From positions 62,001 to 126,000 of the forward strand of contig JAMPUU010000012.1 of assembly GCA_030144965.1 (NCBI GenBank): a stretch of DNA of 64,000 nucleotides, read 5' to 3'. The translations under genes were made by a program, and so were the position numbers. Shown here in pieces: positions 19,291 to 27,000 of this stretch. This stretch comes from Nitrospira sp. BO4. Its GTDB lineage: Bacteria > Nitrospirota > Nitrospiria > Nitrospirales > Nitrospiraceae. The notes under the pieces were generated by a model. That model was not told the DNA's origin, made no database searches, and was given only the letters and a program-made list of their open reading frames with translations. Each line of letters starts with the position of its first letter. Positions within the stretch are counted from its first letter, which is position 1.

Positions 19291-20202
19291 ATGAGCAAAG
19301 AACGTATCCAAATTTCCGAAGCCCTGTACGACATCATGCCGTCGGACTACCAAGACCTTGTGAAAAGTGCGACCTACGGCAAGGAAGATCGGGGTTGGAA
19401 AGACATCGGGACATCCAAGGAATTGATTGAGCAGCACTCACTGTGTGCCGGCTGCCCTGAATCGATGGCCTTCCGTTACATCTTGGCCTCTCTCCCGAAT
19501 CCAGAGGATACCGTCATGGTCGGTTCCACCGGCTGTACGAGCTTAGTATTTCCAATGGTCGCCGTTCATAACATCCACTCGTTGTTCGGGAACCAGAACG
19601 CAATCGCATCAGGTCTCAAGCGTGCCCTCAGTGTCCGGTTCCCCGATCGCGTGAAGGACGTCGTCGTCCTCGCTGGCGATGGCGCCACTGTCGACATCGG
19701 ATTGGATATGACGCTGCAAGCGTGGTTCCGCCAAGAGAAATTCACGACAATTTGCTTCGACAATGAGCTCTACGCCAACACCGGCGGCCAGGAGAGCGGG
19801 CTCATGCAAAAAGGCTTTGTCGCCAAGATGGCACCGGTCGGGAAGTTGTTCGATAAGGTGCGGTTGCCTGAGATCGCTCGCGAGTCCGGTTGTCACTATG
19901 TTGTGAACTGCACGGTCAGCAAGCCGTCGCTGGTTGAAAAGGTCATCCGCAACGCGGTCCATATCGCCCGCGAAATCGGCCCCACTTATCTCCAGCTCTA
20001 CACGCCATGCATTCTCGAAATCGGCAAGAACAGCATGGAAGGGTTGCAAGAAATGCGTGACTCTGAAAAGCCGACGGAGCGTTTCGCGTATAAGGAATAC
20101 GTCAGCGAACCGGCAAAGCAACTCTTGGCTGAACTGGCCGCAAAGGACAAAGAGCGGAAAGCAGCGGCTAAACAATTGGCCGCACAAGCACAAGCGAATT
20201 AG
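19291..20202 (+). CDS. 2-oxoacid (probably pyruvate):ferredoxin oxidoreductase, beta subunit
   Basis: Thiamine-diphosphate-binding subunit with the proximal [4Fe-4S] cluster. The ATG at 19291 is chosen because GAGGAGG lies five bases before it; the frame opens eight codons earlier. Cysteine ligands of the pyruvate-type enzyme are seen at about residues 44 and 47 (HSLCAGCPES), 74 (GSTGCTS) and 232 (LYTPCILEIG). The TPP motif is VVLAGDGATVDIG ... FDNELYANTGGQESG. The HxxCAGC and fourth Cys favour pyruvate over 2-oxoglutarate, but GGQ in place of the GIQ typical of many pyruvate enzymes keeps this open. The C-terminus is an Ala/Lys-rich helix. 303 residues. Confidence 0.9.
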   Translation: MSKERIQISEALYDIMPSDYQDLVKSATYGKEDRGWKDIGTSKELIEQHSLCAGCPESMAFRYILASLPNPEDTVMVGSTGCTSLVFPMVAVHNIHSLFGNQNAIASGLKRALSVRFPDRVKDVVVLAGDGATVDIGLDMTLQAWFRQEKFTTICFDNELYANTGGQESGLMQKGFVAKMAPVGKLFDKVRLPEIARESGCHYVVNCTVSKPSLVEKVIRNAVHIAREIGPTYLQLYTPCILEIGKNSMEGLQEMRDSEKPTERFAYKEYVSEPAKQLLAELAAKDKERKAAAKQLAAQAQAN

Positions 20203-20216
20203 ACCGGAGGCCATTC

Positions 20217-20924
20217 ATGATCAAGAAACGACTCAATATCCGGATGTCTGGCTTGGGCGGGCAGGGCGCCGTCACCGCCGCTCATGTCATGGCTATGGCT
20301 GCCAATCGGGATGGGAAATTCTCCATCTCAAACCCCTTCTTCGGCGCCGAGAAACGCATGGCACCGGCAGAAAGCTATTGCCGTATCGGCATCGAACGGA
20401 TCTATGATCGCGGCGAACTCGTATTCCCGGATGTGATCGAAGTATTCCATCCTCAGGTCATTACGATGGGGAAAAGCTATACCATGCCGTTCTACTCAGG
20501 GATTAAGGAAGGCGGCGTCGTTATTATCAATTCCGGCCAACCTCTGTTGTCGGAAGAAGACGTCCAGCGCCTCGAAGACTTGAATGTGGCCGTCTTTTAT
20601 ATCGCGGGAACCGAGCTGGCAATCGAGACTGCGGGTACGGAATTGTCGACCAATATGACCATGATCGGTTCAGTTGCCGGCATTACCAATTGCGTATCGA
20701 TGGAAGCTTTAGATGGAGCCCTCCAAGAAAGATTCGGCAAGAAGTTTGTCGCTTCCGGTGGAACCGCCTCACTGGACGAAGCGATCAAGAAGAAGTTCGC
20801 CAAGAAAGAAATGCTCCTGGCGAAAAATCTGGCGACCGTGAAGCGTGCTTACGAAATCGCCGGAGAATGGGCCGAGAAGAACAAGATCGAGCTGCGAGTC
20901 GGTAATCCGGCCGTCGCTGCGTAA
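20217..20924 (+). CDS. 2-oxoacid:ferredoxin oxidoreductase, gamma subunit
   Basis: Gamma (POR/KOR catalytic, domain III) subunit. The 235 residues begin with MIKKRLNIRMSGLGGQGAVT, where GLGGQGA is the signature of the family. The N-terminal 180 residues match the usual gamma domain; the last 50 form a Lys-rich helical tail (KKKFAKKEMLLAKNLATVKR). A GGAGG ribosome-binding site lies seven bases before the ATG. It lies 14 bases after the beta gene and 18 bases ahead of the delta gene. Confidence 0.9.
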   Translation: MIKKRLNIRMSGLGGQGAVTAAHVMAMAANRDGKFSISNPFFGAEKRMAPAESYCRIGIERIYDRGELVFPDVIEVFHPQVITMGKSYTMPFYSGIKEGGVVIINSGQPLLSEEDVQRLEDLNVAVFYIAGTELAIETAGTELSTNMTMIGSVAGITNCVSMEALDGALQERFGKKFVASGGTASLDEAIKKKFAKKEMLLAKNLATVKRAYEIAGEWAEKNKIELRVGNPAVAA

Positions 20925-20942
20925 CAGAAGGAATCACGTTGC

Positions 20943-21221
20943 ATGTATAATGTCGCGCAAGTCATTGATGAAAAATGCACGGCCAAGAAAGGCTGTCGGC
21001 TGTGCATCATGTACTGTCCAGAGGCCAACTGTTTAGATTTGAACACCAGCAAGATGGTAGCCGAAGTTATTATCGACCGCTGCAAAGGCTGCGAACTATG
21101 TGTCGTCGTCTGCAACGCCGCCAAGCACGAAGCCATCACAATGCAGGCTGTTAGCGCTACCGGACAGTTGATGTCGAAAAAGGGTGAATCCGCAGCCTTG
21201 GGGCAAGCCTACCAGGGCTAA
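20943..21221 (+). CDS. 2-oxoacid:ferredoxin oxidoreductase, delta (ferredoxin-like) subunit
   Basis: A 92-residue protein with two [4Fe-4S] motifs, expected to carry electrons from the beta cluster to soluble ferredoxin. The second motif is canonical (CKGCELCVVVC). The first reads CTAKKGCRLCIMYCP: five residues lie between the first two cysteines where two are usual, so the first cluster may be bound in an unusual way or use another ligand (another Cys occurs in PEANCLDL). It closes the operon, 19 bases ahead of a strong terminator. Confidence 0.88.
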   Translation: MYNVAQVIDEKCTAKKGCRLCIMYCPEANCLDLNTSKMVAEVIIDRCKGCELCVVVCNAAKHEAITMQAVSATGQLMSKKGESAALGQAYQG

Positions 21222-21240
21222 ACCGATTCGATTCGAATTG

Positions 21241-21275
21241 AAAGCCCCATAGCGTCAGCGCTATGGGGCTTTTTC
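21241..21275 (+). terminator. Intrinsic terminator of the oxidoreductase operon
   Basis: Perfect 14-bp stem AAAGCCCCATAGCG / CGCTATGGGGCTTT (21241-21254 and 21259-21272) with a 4-base loop, followed by a T-run. Closes the five-gene operon. Confidence 0.93.
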
Positions 21276-21296
21276 TTGCTGATCAGTGAGGCACCT

Positions 21297-21566
21297 ATGG
21301 AAAATGAAGACAACGTGATTGATGAGTTGCTCGGGGAAATTGCCGGCTTGGTCAACGAATATCCAAAGGCGATCGAGCGACGGGCAGCGGTCATCCAATC
21401 CACGGGCAAGGACCCGGAACTCGTCGAAAAACTCGTTAAAGCAGCCGACACCATGCGCGATAGCGGCAATCTCTATCTCACATGGGCCAAACATTATGCC
21501 GCACTGGCCAAAGGCAACACCGACGCTTTATCGGATGAAGACGAGACCGAAGATTTCGACGTCTAA
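21297..21566 (+). CDS. Small acidic hypothetical protein
   Basis: Not recognised. I use the ATG at 21297 (MENEDNVIDELLGEIAGLVN), which follows a GAGG. The 89 residues are helical and acidic, without membrane segments or cysteines, and end in DALSDEDETEDFDV. It lies between the oxidoreductase terminator and the tRNA-Asn promoter. Codon use looks like that of its neighbours, so it is probably a real soluble protein. Confidence 0.6.
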   Translation: MENEDNVIDELLGEIAGLVNEYPKAIERRAAVIQSTGKDPELVEKLVKAADTMRDSGNLYLTWAKHYAALAKGNTDALSDEDETEDFDV

Positions 21567-21578
21567 AAAATCTCCCTA

Positions 21579-21607
21579 TTGCACAAAAAGTTTTGCTAGA
21601 ATATCAT
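21579..21607 (+). promoter_or_regulatory. Promoter of tRNA-Asn
   Basis: TTGCAC (21579-21584), a 17-base spacer and TATCAT (21602-21607). Transcription should begin near 21614, about 16 bases before the mature tRNA. Confidence 0.7.
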
Positions 21608-21629
21608 TTTCTTTCACTTGAAACTCTGT

Positions 21630-21705
21630 TCCCCGGTAGCTCAGTTGGTAGAGCAGCCGGCTGTTAACCGGCTGGTCGCAGGTTCGAGTCCTGCCCGGGG
21701 AGCCA
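21630..21705 (+). tRNA. tRNA-Asn (anticodon GTT)
   Basis: A complete cloverleaf: acceptor stem TCCCCGG with CCGGGGA, D arm GCTC-AGTTGGTA-GAGC, anticodon stem GCCGG/CCGGC with loop CTGTTAA (anticodon GTT at 21663-21665), and T arm GCAGG-TTCGAGT-CCTGC. The 3' end GCCA, including CCA, is encoded. 76 bases. Confidence 0.97.
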
Positions 21706-22016
21706 ATTTATCTTGTGTCGGATTGCCCTTCGTTGAGATTCCTCCCTGTAGTGGCTTTCTCTCCCCCTGCAATGTCGACAATCCGGCCGGCGATTCAGTG
21801 CTCGCTTCTTCATACCATATGGCCATCTCTTGTCGGAATCCAACCCTGCTCACAACAAATCCTCATGACTTCACCGATAGCCGAAGCACAATTCCTCTAT
21901 TAGAATGGTGGTGTGGTTCCGAAAACGATGCTTCTCATGGGGCGCATATGGTATGAGGAAAACCGGCAGCAAGGTCCACTCCCCATCGAAAAGCCTGGCG
22001 CACCATACTGCAGCGT
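21706..22016 (+). other. Intergenic stretch without a recognised element
   Basis: 311 bases between tRNA-Asn and the hydrolase gene. I see no convincing gene, terminator or repeat here. An open frame running out of the tRNA is not credible. Confidence 0.5.
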
Positions 22017-23018
22017 ATGATCAATCACACGATACTTGATATTGCCTCGTCCTTTCAGCCTCCGGCCCCCCTTCGGAACGCTCATCTCATGACCCTCGTC
22101 CCTCGCTACCTGCCGCGGGACACGTCCTTGGCCAGATTGCCTCAAGAGTCGCGCTTCTTTTCCGTCGAACCGCATGCGCAACTCCAAGGATTCTGCCATT
22201 GGCAAGACAATCGCGAGACGTCTCCCACCGTGATCTTGGTCCATGGGCTTGAAGGCTGCAGCGATTCTCGCTACATGCGCGGCATCGCGGCAAAGGCCTA
22301 TCGCTCGGGTTTCAACGTCGTTCGCATGAATCAACGAACTTGTGGCGGGACCGAACATCTCTCCTCAACTCTTTATAACAGCGGCTTGAGCGGAGATTAC
22401 CGCGCGATCATCAGCGAATTGGTTCATCGAGACGGATTGGACGACATCTGGTTGGTCGGCTATTCCATGGGAGGGAATCTGGTGCTCAAGGCAGCCGGTG
22501 AGCTCGGCCAATCCGAGCCGGCGCTCGCTGGAGTTGCAGCTGTATGCCCGAATATCGACCCGACTGTGTGTGCGCGCGCGTTGGAGGAATCGCGCAATTG
22601 GATCTACCATCGCCATTTTCTGACGAGGTTGAAATCACGCCTTCGGCGCAAAGCGGCGCTGTTGCCTGGGAAGTGGGATCTGTCGGCACTCGACCGGATC
22701 GCCACGATCAGTGAATTTGACGATCGTTACACCGCTGGAGACGGGGGATATCGGGACGGCGCCGATTACTATGATCGGGCGGGAGCACGCCATGTGCTCG
22801 AAAACATCACCGTTCCTACCCTCATCATTACGGCACAAGACGACCCCTTCATTCCCTACCCGATGTTCACTGTGCCGAAGATTCAACGGCATCCCAGAAT
22901 TCGCATGATCGCTCCTCGCTACGGAGGTCATTGCGGATTTTTTCATCGAGGTCGGAACGGAGAGGATCCCTACTGGGCGGAGAATCGAATCGTAGACTTT
23001 TTAACGAGACGGATCTAA
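22017..23018 (+). CDS. YheT-type alpha/beta hydrolase
   Basis: Putative esterase of the YheT/EMB8 family, soluble, substrate unknown. 333 residues. Features: oxyanion-hole region VILVHGLEGCSDSRYMRG (about residues 71-88), nucleophile elbow VGYSMGGN (Ser at about residue 149), acid region TAQDDPFIP (Asp near residue 275) and catalytic His in RYGGHCGFF (about residue 305). The N-terminal PPAPLRNAHLMTLVP is the usual start of the family. It stands alone on the plus strand and converges with the membrane-protein gene at 23051. Confidence 0.92.
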   Translation: MINHTILDIASSFQPPAPLRNAHLMTLVPRYLPRDTSLARLPQESRFFSVEPHAQLQGFCHWQDNRETSPTVILVHGLEGCSDSRYMRGIAAKAYRSGFNVVRMNQRTCGGTEHLSSTLYNSGLSGDYRAIISELVHRDGLDDIWLVGYSMGGNLVLKAAGELGQSEPALAGVAAVCPNIDPTVCARALEESRNWIYHRHFLTRLKSRLRRKAALLPGKWDLSALDRIATISEFDDRYTAGDGGYRDGADYYDRAGARHVLENITVPTLIITAQDDPFIPYPMFTVPKIQRHPRIRMIAPRYGGHCGFFHRGRNGEDPYWAENRIVDFLTRRI

Positions 23019-23050
23019 CAAAGCCACGCCAGGGTCGCGGCCGAATCGGA

Positions 23051-23509
23051 CTATGCCGCCTTGTCCAGTTTATGAGGCTTTGTCGATGAAACGAGCGGAA
23101 CGCATTTTCGGATCCAACTCAGGATCAGCCACACGCTGTCGGCAACGATGGCCACAATGAAGACCCAGTTGTACATCACTCTTCCCGGCTTCCCGAGAAA
23201 CGGCTCCAGGAGATAGAGCAACACACCATAGGCGATGCCGAGCGCCAGCAGCGTTGCGAACGGCAGAATCACTCCTTGAAATGGCGCGATCCATTTCCAT
23301 TCCGCCGGCGGATCGACAGACAATTCACGTGCGCCCAGCCACGCAATCACTAATGATCCACCATAACCTGCGAACTGGACGAGGTCCGACGCCCGAAGCT
23401 TGCCCACCGAGGTTTCCCGGAACAACGGAATCTCGCTAAGAATGATCGTCAGGAGGGACGCCACACCCGTTGCCACGCCATACTCCATCATCCACCTGCG
23501 CGTTCTCAT
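23051..23509 (-). CDS. Integral membrane protein, four predicted helices
   Basis: Unrecognised family. The 152 residues hold about four hydrophobic segments: near residues 9-28 (YGVATGVASLLTIILSEIPL), 44-62, 76-100 (FQGVILPFATLLALGIAYGV) and 115-133 (WVFIVAIVADSVWLILSWI). The C-terminus is basic and cytoplasmic-like. ATGs at residues 7 and 8 are alternative starts. It is downstream of pafA by 116 bases in the same direction, so it could be on the proteasome transcript, but no link is known. Confidence 0.7.
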   Translation of the reverse strand: MRTRRWMMEYGVATGVASLLTIILSEIPLFRETSVGKLRASDLVQFAGYGGSLVIAWLGARELSVDPPAEWKWIAPFQGVILPFATLLALGIAYGVLLYLLEPFLGKPGRVMYNWVFIVAIVADSVWLILSWIRKCVPLVSSTKPHKLDKAA

Positions 23510-23625
23510 GACCTATCTCCAGTCCGGAGTCCTTCGTGCTGACACGCCGTCCCACATTCGGACAAAAGCTTAGCACGGGGGAATCTCTGCTGGAAAACAA
23601 ACTGCTATTAATGAAATTGGACGAC

Positions 23626-25113
23626 TTAGACGATCACGTTCTCGAGATGTGCTCGTACGTCTTCGAAATAGGTCTTGAAGGGGTCCGGCATGGGAAACGG
23701 CGTACGACCGCGCAGTTGAAAGATCGACCAGTTGATGACATAGGGAGGGAACAACCCGTCGGAATCCGTGAGATGATCCGCCTCGGTGGCAGGCCACATA
23801 TTCAAGAGGTGTTTTACCAGCGCGCTGCGGCCATACGCACGCGTATTCTTGGGCGCTTCTTCCATCGCCAGATGGATCAACGCGTCGGTCGTCAAGCGAG
23901 GCACACGCCCTTCTTCCAATAATCCATAGTACAGCCCTTTTTCTTGATTCAGATTGTGATACTCCAGATCCAAGCTCTTCAGCATGGGATCAGTCCATGC
24001 GACATGTTCCGCTTCTCGGAAGCATTCGAGCAACCAAAGCTTGGACGCCCAATCGACTCGCCCGACCAGTTTCTGGTAATCGCCGCGCAGATCGTGGAGA
24101 ACCGATGCCCATTGGGCAAGGACCCAATCGGTTTCCTCATCCTGCCCCTTGCAATGCTGCACGGCACACTCCAGAAAACGCTCTTGAATGTCCAGAGCCG
24201 ACATCGTTCTGTGGGGCCGCAGCTGGATCAACCAGTTCCGCTCCTGATCCTGAGAGATCTCCTGCAACGCTTCCACCGGTTCGTCGATCTCCAAATCTTG
24301 AGGCGCATGGCCTTCGTCAATCAGCTGCAACACCAACCCTGTCGTTCCCAGCTTCAGCGCAGTCGCATATTCAGCCATGTTGGAATCGCCCAACAGCAGA
24401 TGAATCCTCCGGTATTGATTGGGGTCGGCCAACGGCTCGTCTCTCGTATTCACGATCGCCCGATTGTGCTGAACCCATTCGAAGAAATCATTCACAATAT
24501 GGTCGGTGCGTTGGGAGATTTGAAACGGTAGTTCCGAGCCATGACGAGCACCGACGCCCGACCGTGGAACAATCAACCGATCCACCTGAATCCAAGCCTC
24601 CTGTGGACCAGCGGAGCCGATCCGCCCGGCACCGCTAAAAATCTGCCTCGTCACGAGAAACGTCACGAGCGGAGCCATCCCACTCCTCGAAAACGGAAAC
24701 CGCCGCGAAACGAGGTAATTCTCATGGGACCCGAATGTCGCATCCGTCTCATGATCGATGTTGTTCTTGATCAAGGACACTCGATCTGAGAAACCGAGGT
24801 CTTCGATGGCCCGCTGCAGCAAAAGATCCCCGGCGCGGTCTGATGCCACCACATCGGCCAGAGAATGGCATTCCGGGGAGGCATATTCCAAATGCCCCAT
24901 ATCGAGGTAGATTCGTCCGGCGTTGGTGAGAAATCCCCCATTACCAGGAGCCTCCTCATGCCCTCGGTGGTGGAGATCGAGCACGCCGCGGCGCAAGACA
25001 TGGAACAGATGGTCACGGATCCGATGGGCAAACCAGGTCGGCGTGTGGCTGGGACGATCTTCGTGAATCAAAAGCCCGTACTCGGTCTCCAAGCCAAAAA
25101 TTCGGTTCAGCAT
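23626..25113 (-). CDS. pafA: PafA-type ligase for UBact/Pup
   Basis: Ligase that attaches the small modifier through its C-terminal Glu to lysines of target proteins, using ATP. I chose the ATG at 25113 (MLNRIFGLETEYGLLIHEDR), the family N-terminus; the frame runs 84 codons further upstream across the end of prcA and is rejected. The metal/ATP-binding Glu is in GLETEYG (about residue 9). The catalytic Asp should be that of RIYLDMGHLEYASPEC (near residue 60). The fold core continues with LIKNNIDHETDATFGSHENYLV. There is no Dop-type loop insertion, which separates it from the paralogue at 26997. 495 residues. Four bases follow the prcA stop. Confidence 0.9.
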   Translation of the reverse strand: MLNRIFGLETEYGLLIHEDRPSHTPTWFAHRIRDHLFHVLRRGVLDLHHRGHEEAPGNGGFLTNAGRIYLDMGHLEYASPECHSLADVVASDRAGDLLLQRAIEDLGFSDRVSLIKNNIDHETDATFGSHENYLVSRRFPFSRSGMAPLVTFLVTRQIFSGAGRIGSAGPQEAWIQVDRLIVPRSGVGARHGSELPFQISQRTDHIVNDFFEWVQHNRAIVNTRDEPLADPNQYRRIHLLLGDSNMAEYATALKLGTTGLVLQLIDEGHAPQDLEIDEPVEALQEISQDQERNWLIQLRPHRTMSALDIQERFLECAVQHCKGQDEETDWVLAQWASVLHDLRGDYQKLVGRVDWASKLWLLECFREAEHVAWTDPMLKSLDLEYHNLNQEKGLYYGLLEEGRVPRLTTDALIHLAMEEAPKNTRAYGRSALVKHLLNMWPATEADHLTDSDGLFPPYVINWSIFQLRGRTPFPMPDPFKTYFEDVRAHLENVIV

Positions 25114-25117
25114 GAGA

Positions 25118-25927
25118 TCACGTGAGCGGGGTAACCAGGTGCCCTGGGAGCGCTCTTCCCAACTCATCGATACTGATCGTTCGATATTTGGAAGGGCCCG
25201 GCATTTGGCGATCCAGCTGGGCGCATTCAATCGTTTTGTCGGCAAGGCATTGGCGCATATGGGCATATAGCGTCTCGGAGTCGACCGGCTGCTGATCGGA
25301 ACCCGTCCGAGCTTCGCCATGTTCTCCGCCATTTTCGAGCGCGTGACGCTGAGCACGATCCCCAAGTGCCAACGTGCGTATGGCCGAACCGATGGCCTCT
25401 TCGAGCGAGGCTATCGGTTGCTGTTTCAGGTACGCAGTCATCTCCTGTTCGATGGCCGATGAAGCCGCCACCACAGCATGCCGAATCTTTTCGTCAAACG
25501 TCCCGTCGTAGTCGATCGTCAAGAAACTATCTTTCCCGGGTCTCTGACCTAACTCGACCAGCACAATTTTTACGATGAAGGGGGCTTTGAACACCTCTTC
25601 GAACGCCTGTTTGATCATCGGCGCAATGCCGTATTTCACCATCCGACCGCCCGTCACATCGGACGGTGAGCGATTGAATCCTTCGACATGCGCCATCTCC
25701 AATAGATTGAAGCGCAGCTTCTCTAAATCGGCCGGATGTCCCATCCCACCCAACGCGAGACGATCGTAAATCTCATACAACTTCGGCGTCCCCTTGCTCA
25801 TCGTCATGAGCAGAATACCGGTCTCGTACGCGACGCCGACGACCGGGCTTCCTTGCTTAAACTGTTCGTCGAGATATTGCCGGCGATTCCCGACCGCCTC
25901 GACCCATCGATACGGCTCTTCATACAT
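25118..25927 (-). CDS. prcA: 20S proteasome alpha subunit PrcA
   Basis: Structural ring subunit that gates the proteolytic chamber. The 269 residues begin MYEEPYRWVEAVGNRRQYLD and have the alpha-type core (SPVVGVAYETGILLMTM, KLYEIYDRLALGGMGHPADLEK). There is no catalytic N-terminal Thr. The C-terminal ~70 residues are charged (NGGEHGEARTGSDQQPVDSE) and then end in LGRALPGHLVTPLT. It lies 12 bases after prcB and 4 bases ahead of pafA, as in actinobacterial loci. Confidence 0.93.
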   Translation of the reverse strand: MYEEPYRWVEAVGNRRQYLDEQFKQGSPVVGVAYETGILLMTMSKGTPKLYEIYDRLALGGMGHPADLEKLRFNLLEMAHVEGFNRSPSDVTGGRMVKYGIAPMIKQAFEEVFKAPFIVKIVLVELGQRPGKDSFLTIDYDGTFDEKIRHAVVAASSAIEQEMTAYLKQQPIASLEEAIGSAIRTLALGDRAQRHALENGGEHGEARTGSDQQPVDSETLYAHMRQCLADKTIECAQLDRQMPGPSKYRTISIDELGRALPGHLVTPLT

Positions 25928-25939
25928 AGGGCATGATCC

Positions 25940-26764
25940 TTACAGGCTTCGAGAAACGTTTGCTTCGAACAACGATCGGAGTTGAGGATCCGACATCGTT
26001 CTCACACCGCCGGCAGTGATGAACTTGACGACCGGATAGAGCCCGGCTTCTCGGTTGACTCCACCGGTCGCGCTGTCGAATTCCGCGGCGCTCGTCAGTA
26101 ACCGCAATGCCTGAATAGTAGCCAGTTCCTCCGGCATTACATTCAGCGGCTGTTCTCCCCATGTGTTCAAGTAATGAAGGATTCCACGAATGGTCGGCGA
26201 TCCGGACCCCGAAACGGCGTATTCCACTCCCTCGAACTCCGCGCCGAGAATGTCGTAGAAGTAGATTTTCGCCGTTTCTTGCTCGGCATCGTACCCCGCA
26301 AAGATCGGGACCACAGCTCCTGTCCCCGCCAAGGCCGCGGCGACGTTATCCTTCAGTAATTTGGAGAGTGCGCGGAGCTTGCCCTCGAAGCTGAGCTCCT
26401 GAAGCTGGGTCCGCCGGTAGTACTTGAAAGAATGTTCGAGAATACGCGCCATCTCATACGCTGTGGCAGGCACTCCGGCGATGGCCATGACACTATGCCG
26501 GTCGATCTCCAACACTTTGTCGGTGCGGTCGTACATCACCATATTGCCGGCGGTGGCGCGACGGTCCCCTGCCACGAGAACACCATCACGGTACTTGAAC
26601 GCGAGGATCGTCGTAGCTGTCGTCAATTCCTGACCGGCTCCGGCCTGCCCCGGAACTCCAAAGACATAGCCCTGTTCCTTCAAGAGTTGATAGAAATCGC
26701 CCTGCATGCCCATCTCATCACCGATCCTCAATGAATAGTGTCGACTTCCAAGCGACGGCTTCAA
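25940..26764 (-). CDS. prcB: 20S proteasome beta subunit PrcB (proteolytic)
   Basis: N-terminal threonine peptidase made as a proprotein. The mature enzyme should start at Thr51 (cut in ELTTA/TTILAFKYRDGV). Counting from it, Asp17 (VLVAGDRRAT) and Lys33 (DRTDKVLEID) are in place, as is the SGSGSPTIRG segment near residue 130. I start at the TTG at 26764 because a GAGGGAG lies seven bases before it; this gives a 50-residue propeptide, close to the length in mycobacteria. The ATG at 26713 also has a GAGG and would give a propeptide of 33 residues. It lies 41 bases after the UBact stop. Confidence 0.92.
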   Translation of the reverse strand: MKPSLGSRHYSLRIGDEMGMQGDFYQLLKEQGYVFGVPGQAGAGQELTTATTILAFKYRDGVLVAGDRRATAGNMVMYDRTDKVLEIDRHSVMAIAGVPATAYEMARILEHSFKYYRRTQLQELSFEGKLRALSKLLKDNVAAALAGTGAVVPIFAGYDAEQETAKIYFYDILGAEFEGVEYAVSGSGSPTIRGILHYLNTWGEQPLNVMPEELATIQALRLLTSAAEFDSATGGVNREAGLYPVVKFITAGGVRTMSDPQLRSLFEANVSRSL

Positions 26765-26805
26765 TTCGCTTCTCCCTCAAATACTCTCCACTCCGTGTTT
26801 CTCCA

Positions 26806-27000
26806 TTACTCACCCGTTCGCTGCCGATATCGTTCCGCCTGTTTCGGGTCAACTTTTCGCATCCGCTTCATAAGGCTATCCTTATCCGGCGATCCGGTAT
26901 CAGGGCGTCGCGGGCCACCTCCTTCGTCTTGAGGACGAGGCGCTTTGGGCATCGGATCGACCGGACCTTCCCGCCGTTCCAGCGTCATGATGTGTTTCAT
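26806..27000 (-). CDS. UBact, Pup-like protein modifier ending in Gly-Glu
   Basis: A 64-residue, highly charged, disordered modifier that would be coupled to lysines by PafA and cut off by Dop. The ATG at 27000 (MKHIMTLERREGPVDPMPK) overlaps the dop stop by four bases. The sequence is rich in Pro, Arg, Asp and Lys, has no hydrophobic core, and ends KQAERYRQRTGE. Pup of most actinobacteria ends in GGQ and needs deamidation; here the last residue is already Glu. This fits the UBact family that was described from Nitrospirae and other Gram-negative phyla. The helical segment DKDSLMKRMRKVDPKQAERY probably contacts the ATPase coiled coil. Confidence 0.88.
   Translation of the reverse strand: MKHIMTLERREGPVDPMPKAPRPQDEGGGPRRPDTGSPDKDSLMKRMRKVDPKQAERYRQRTGE

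Noticed and set aside
21618-21956. 112-codon plus-strand frame running through tRNA-Asn
   Set aside because: It begins in and reads across the tRNA; composition is not protein-like.
23944-24638. 195- and 213-codon plus-strand frames opposite pafA
   Set aside because: Antisense to pafA; no family signal.
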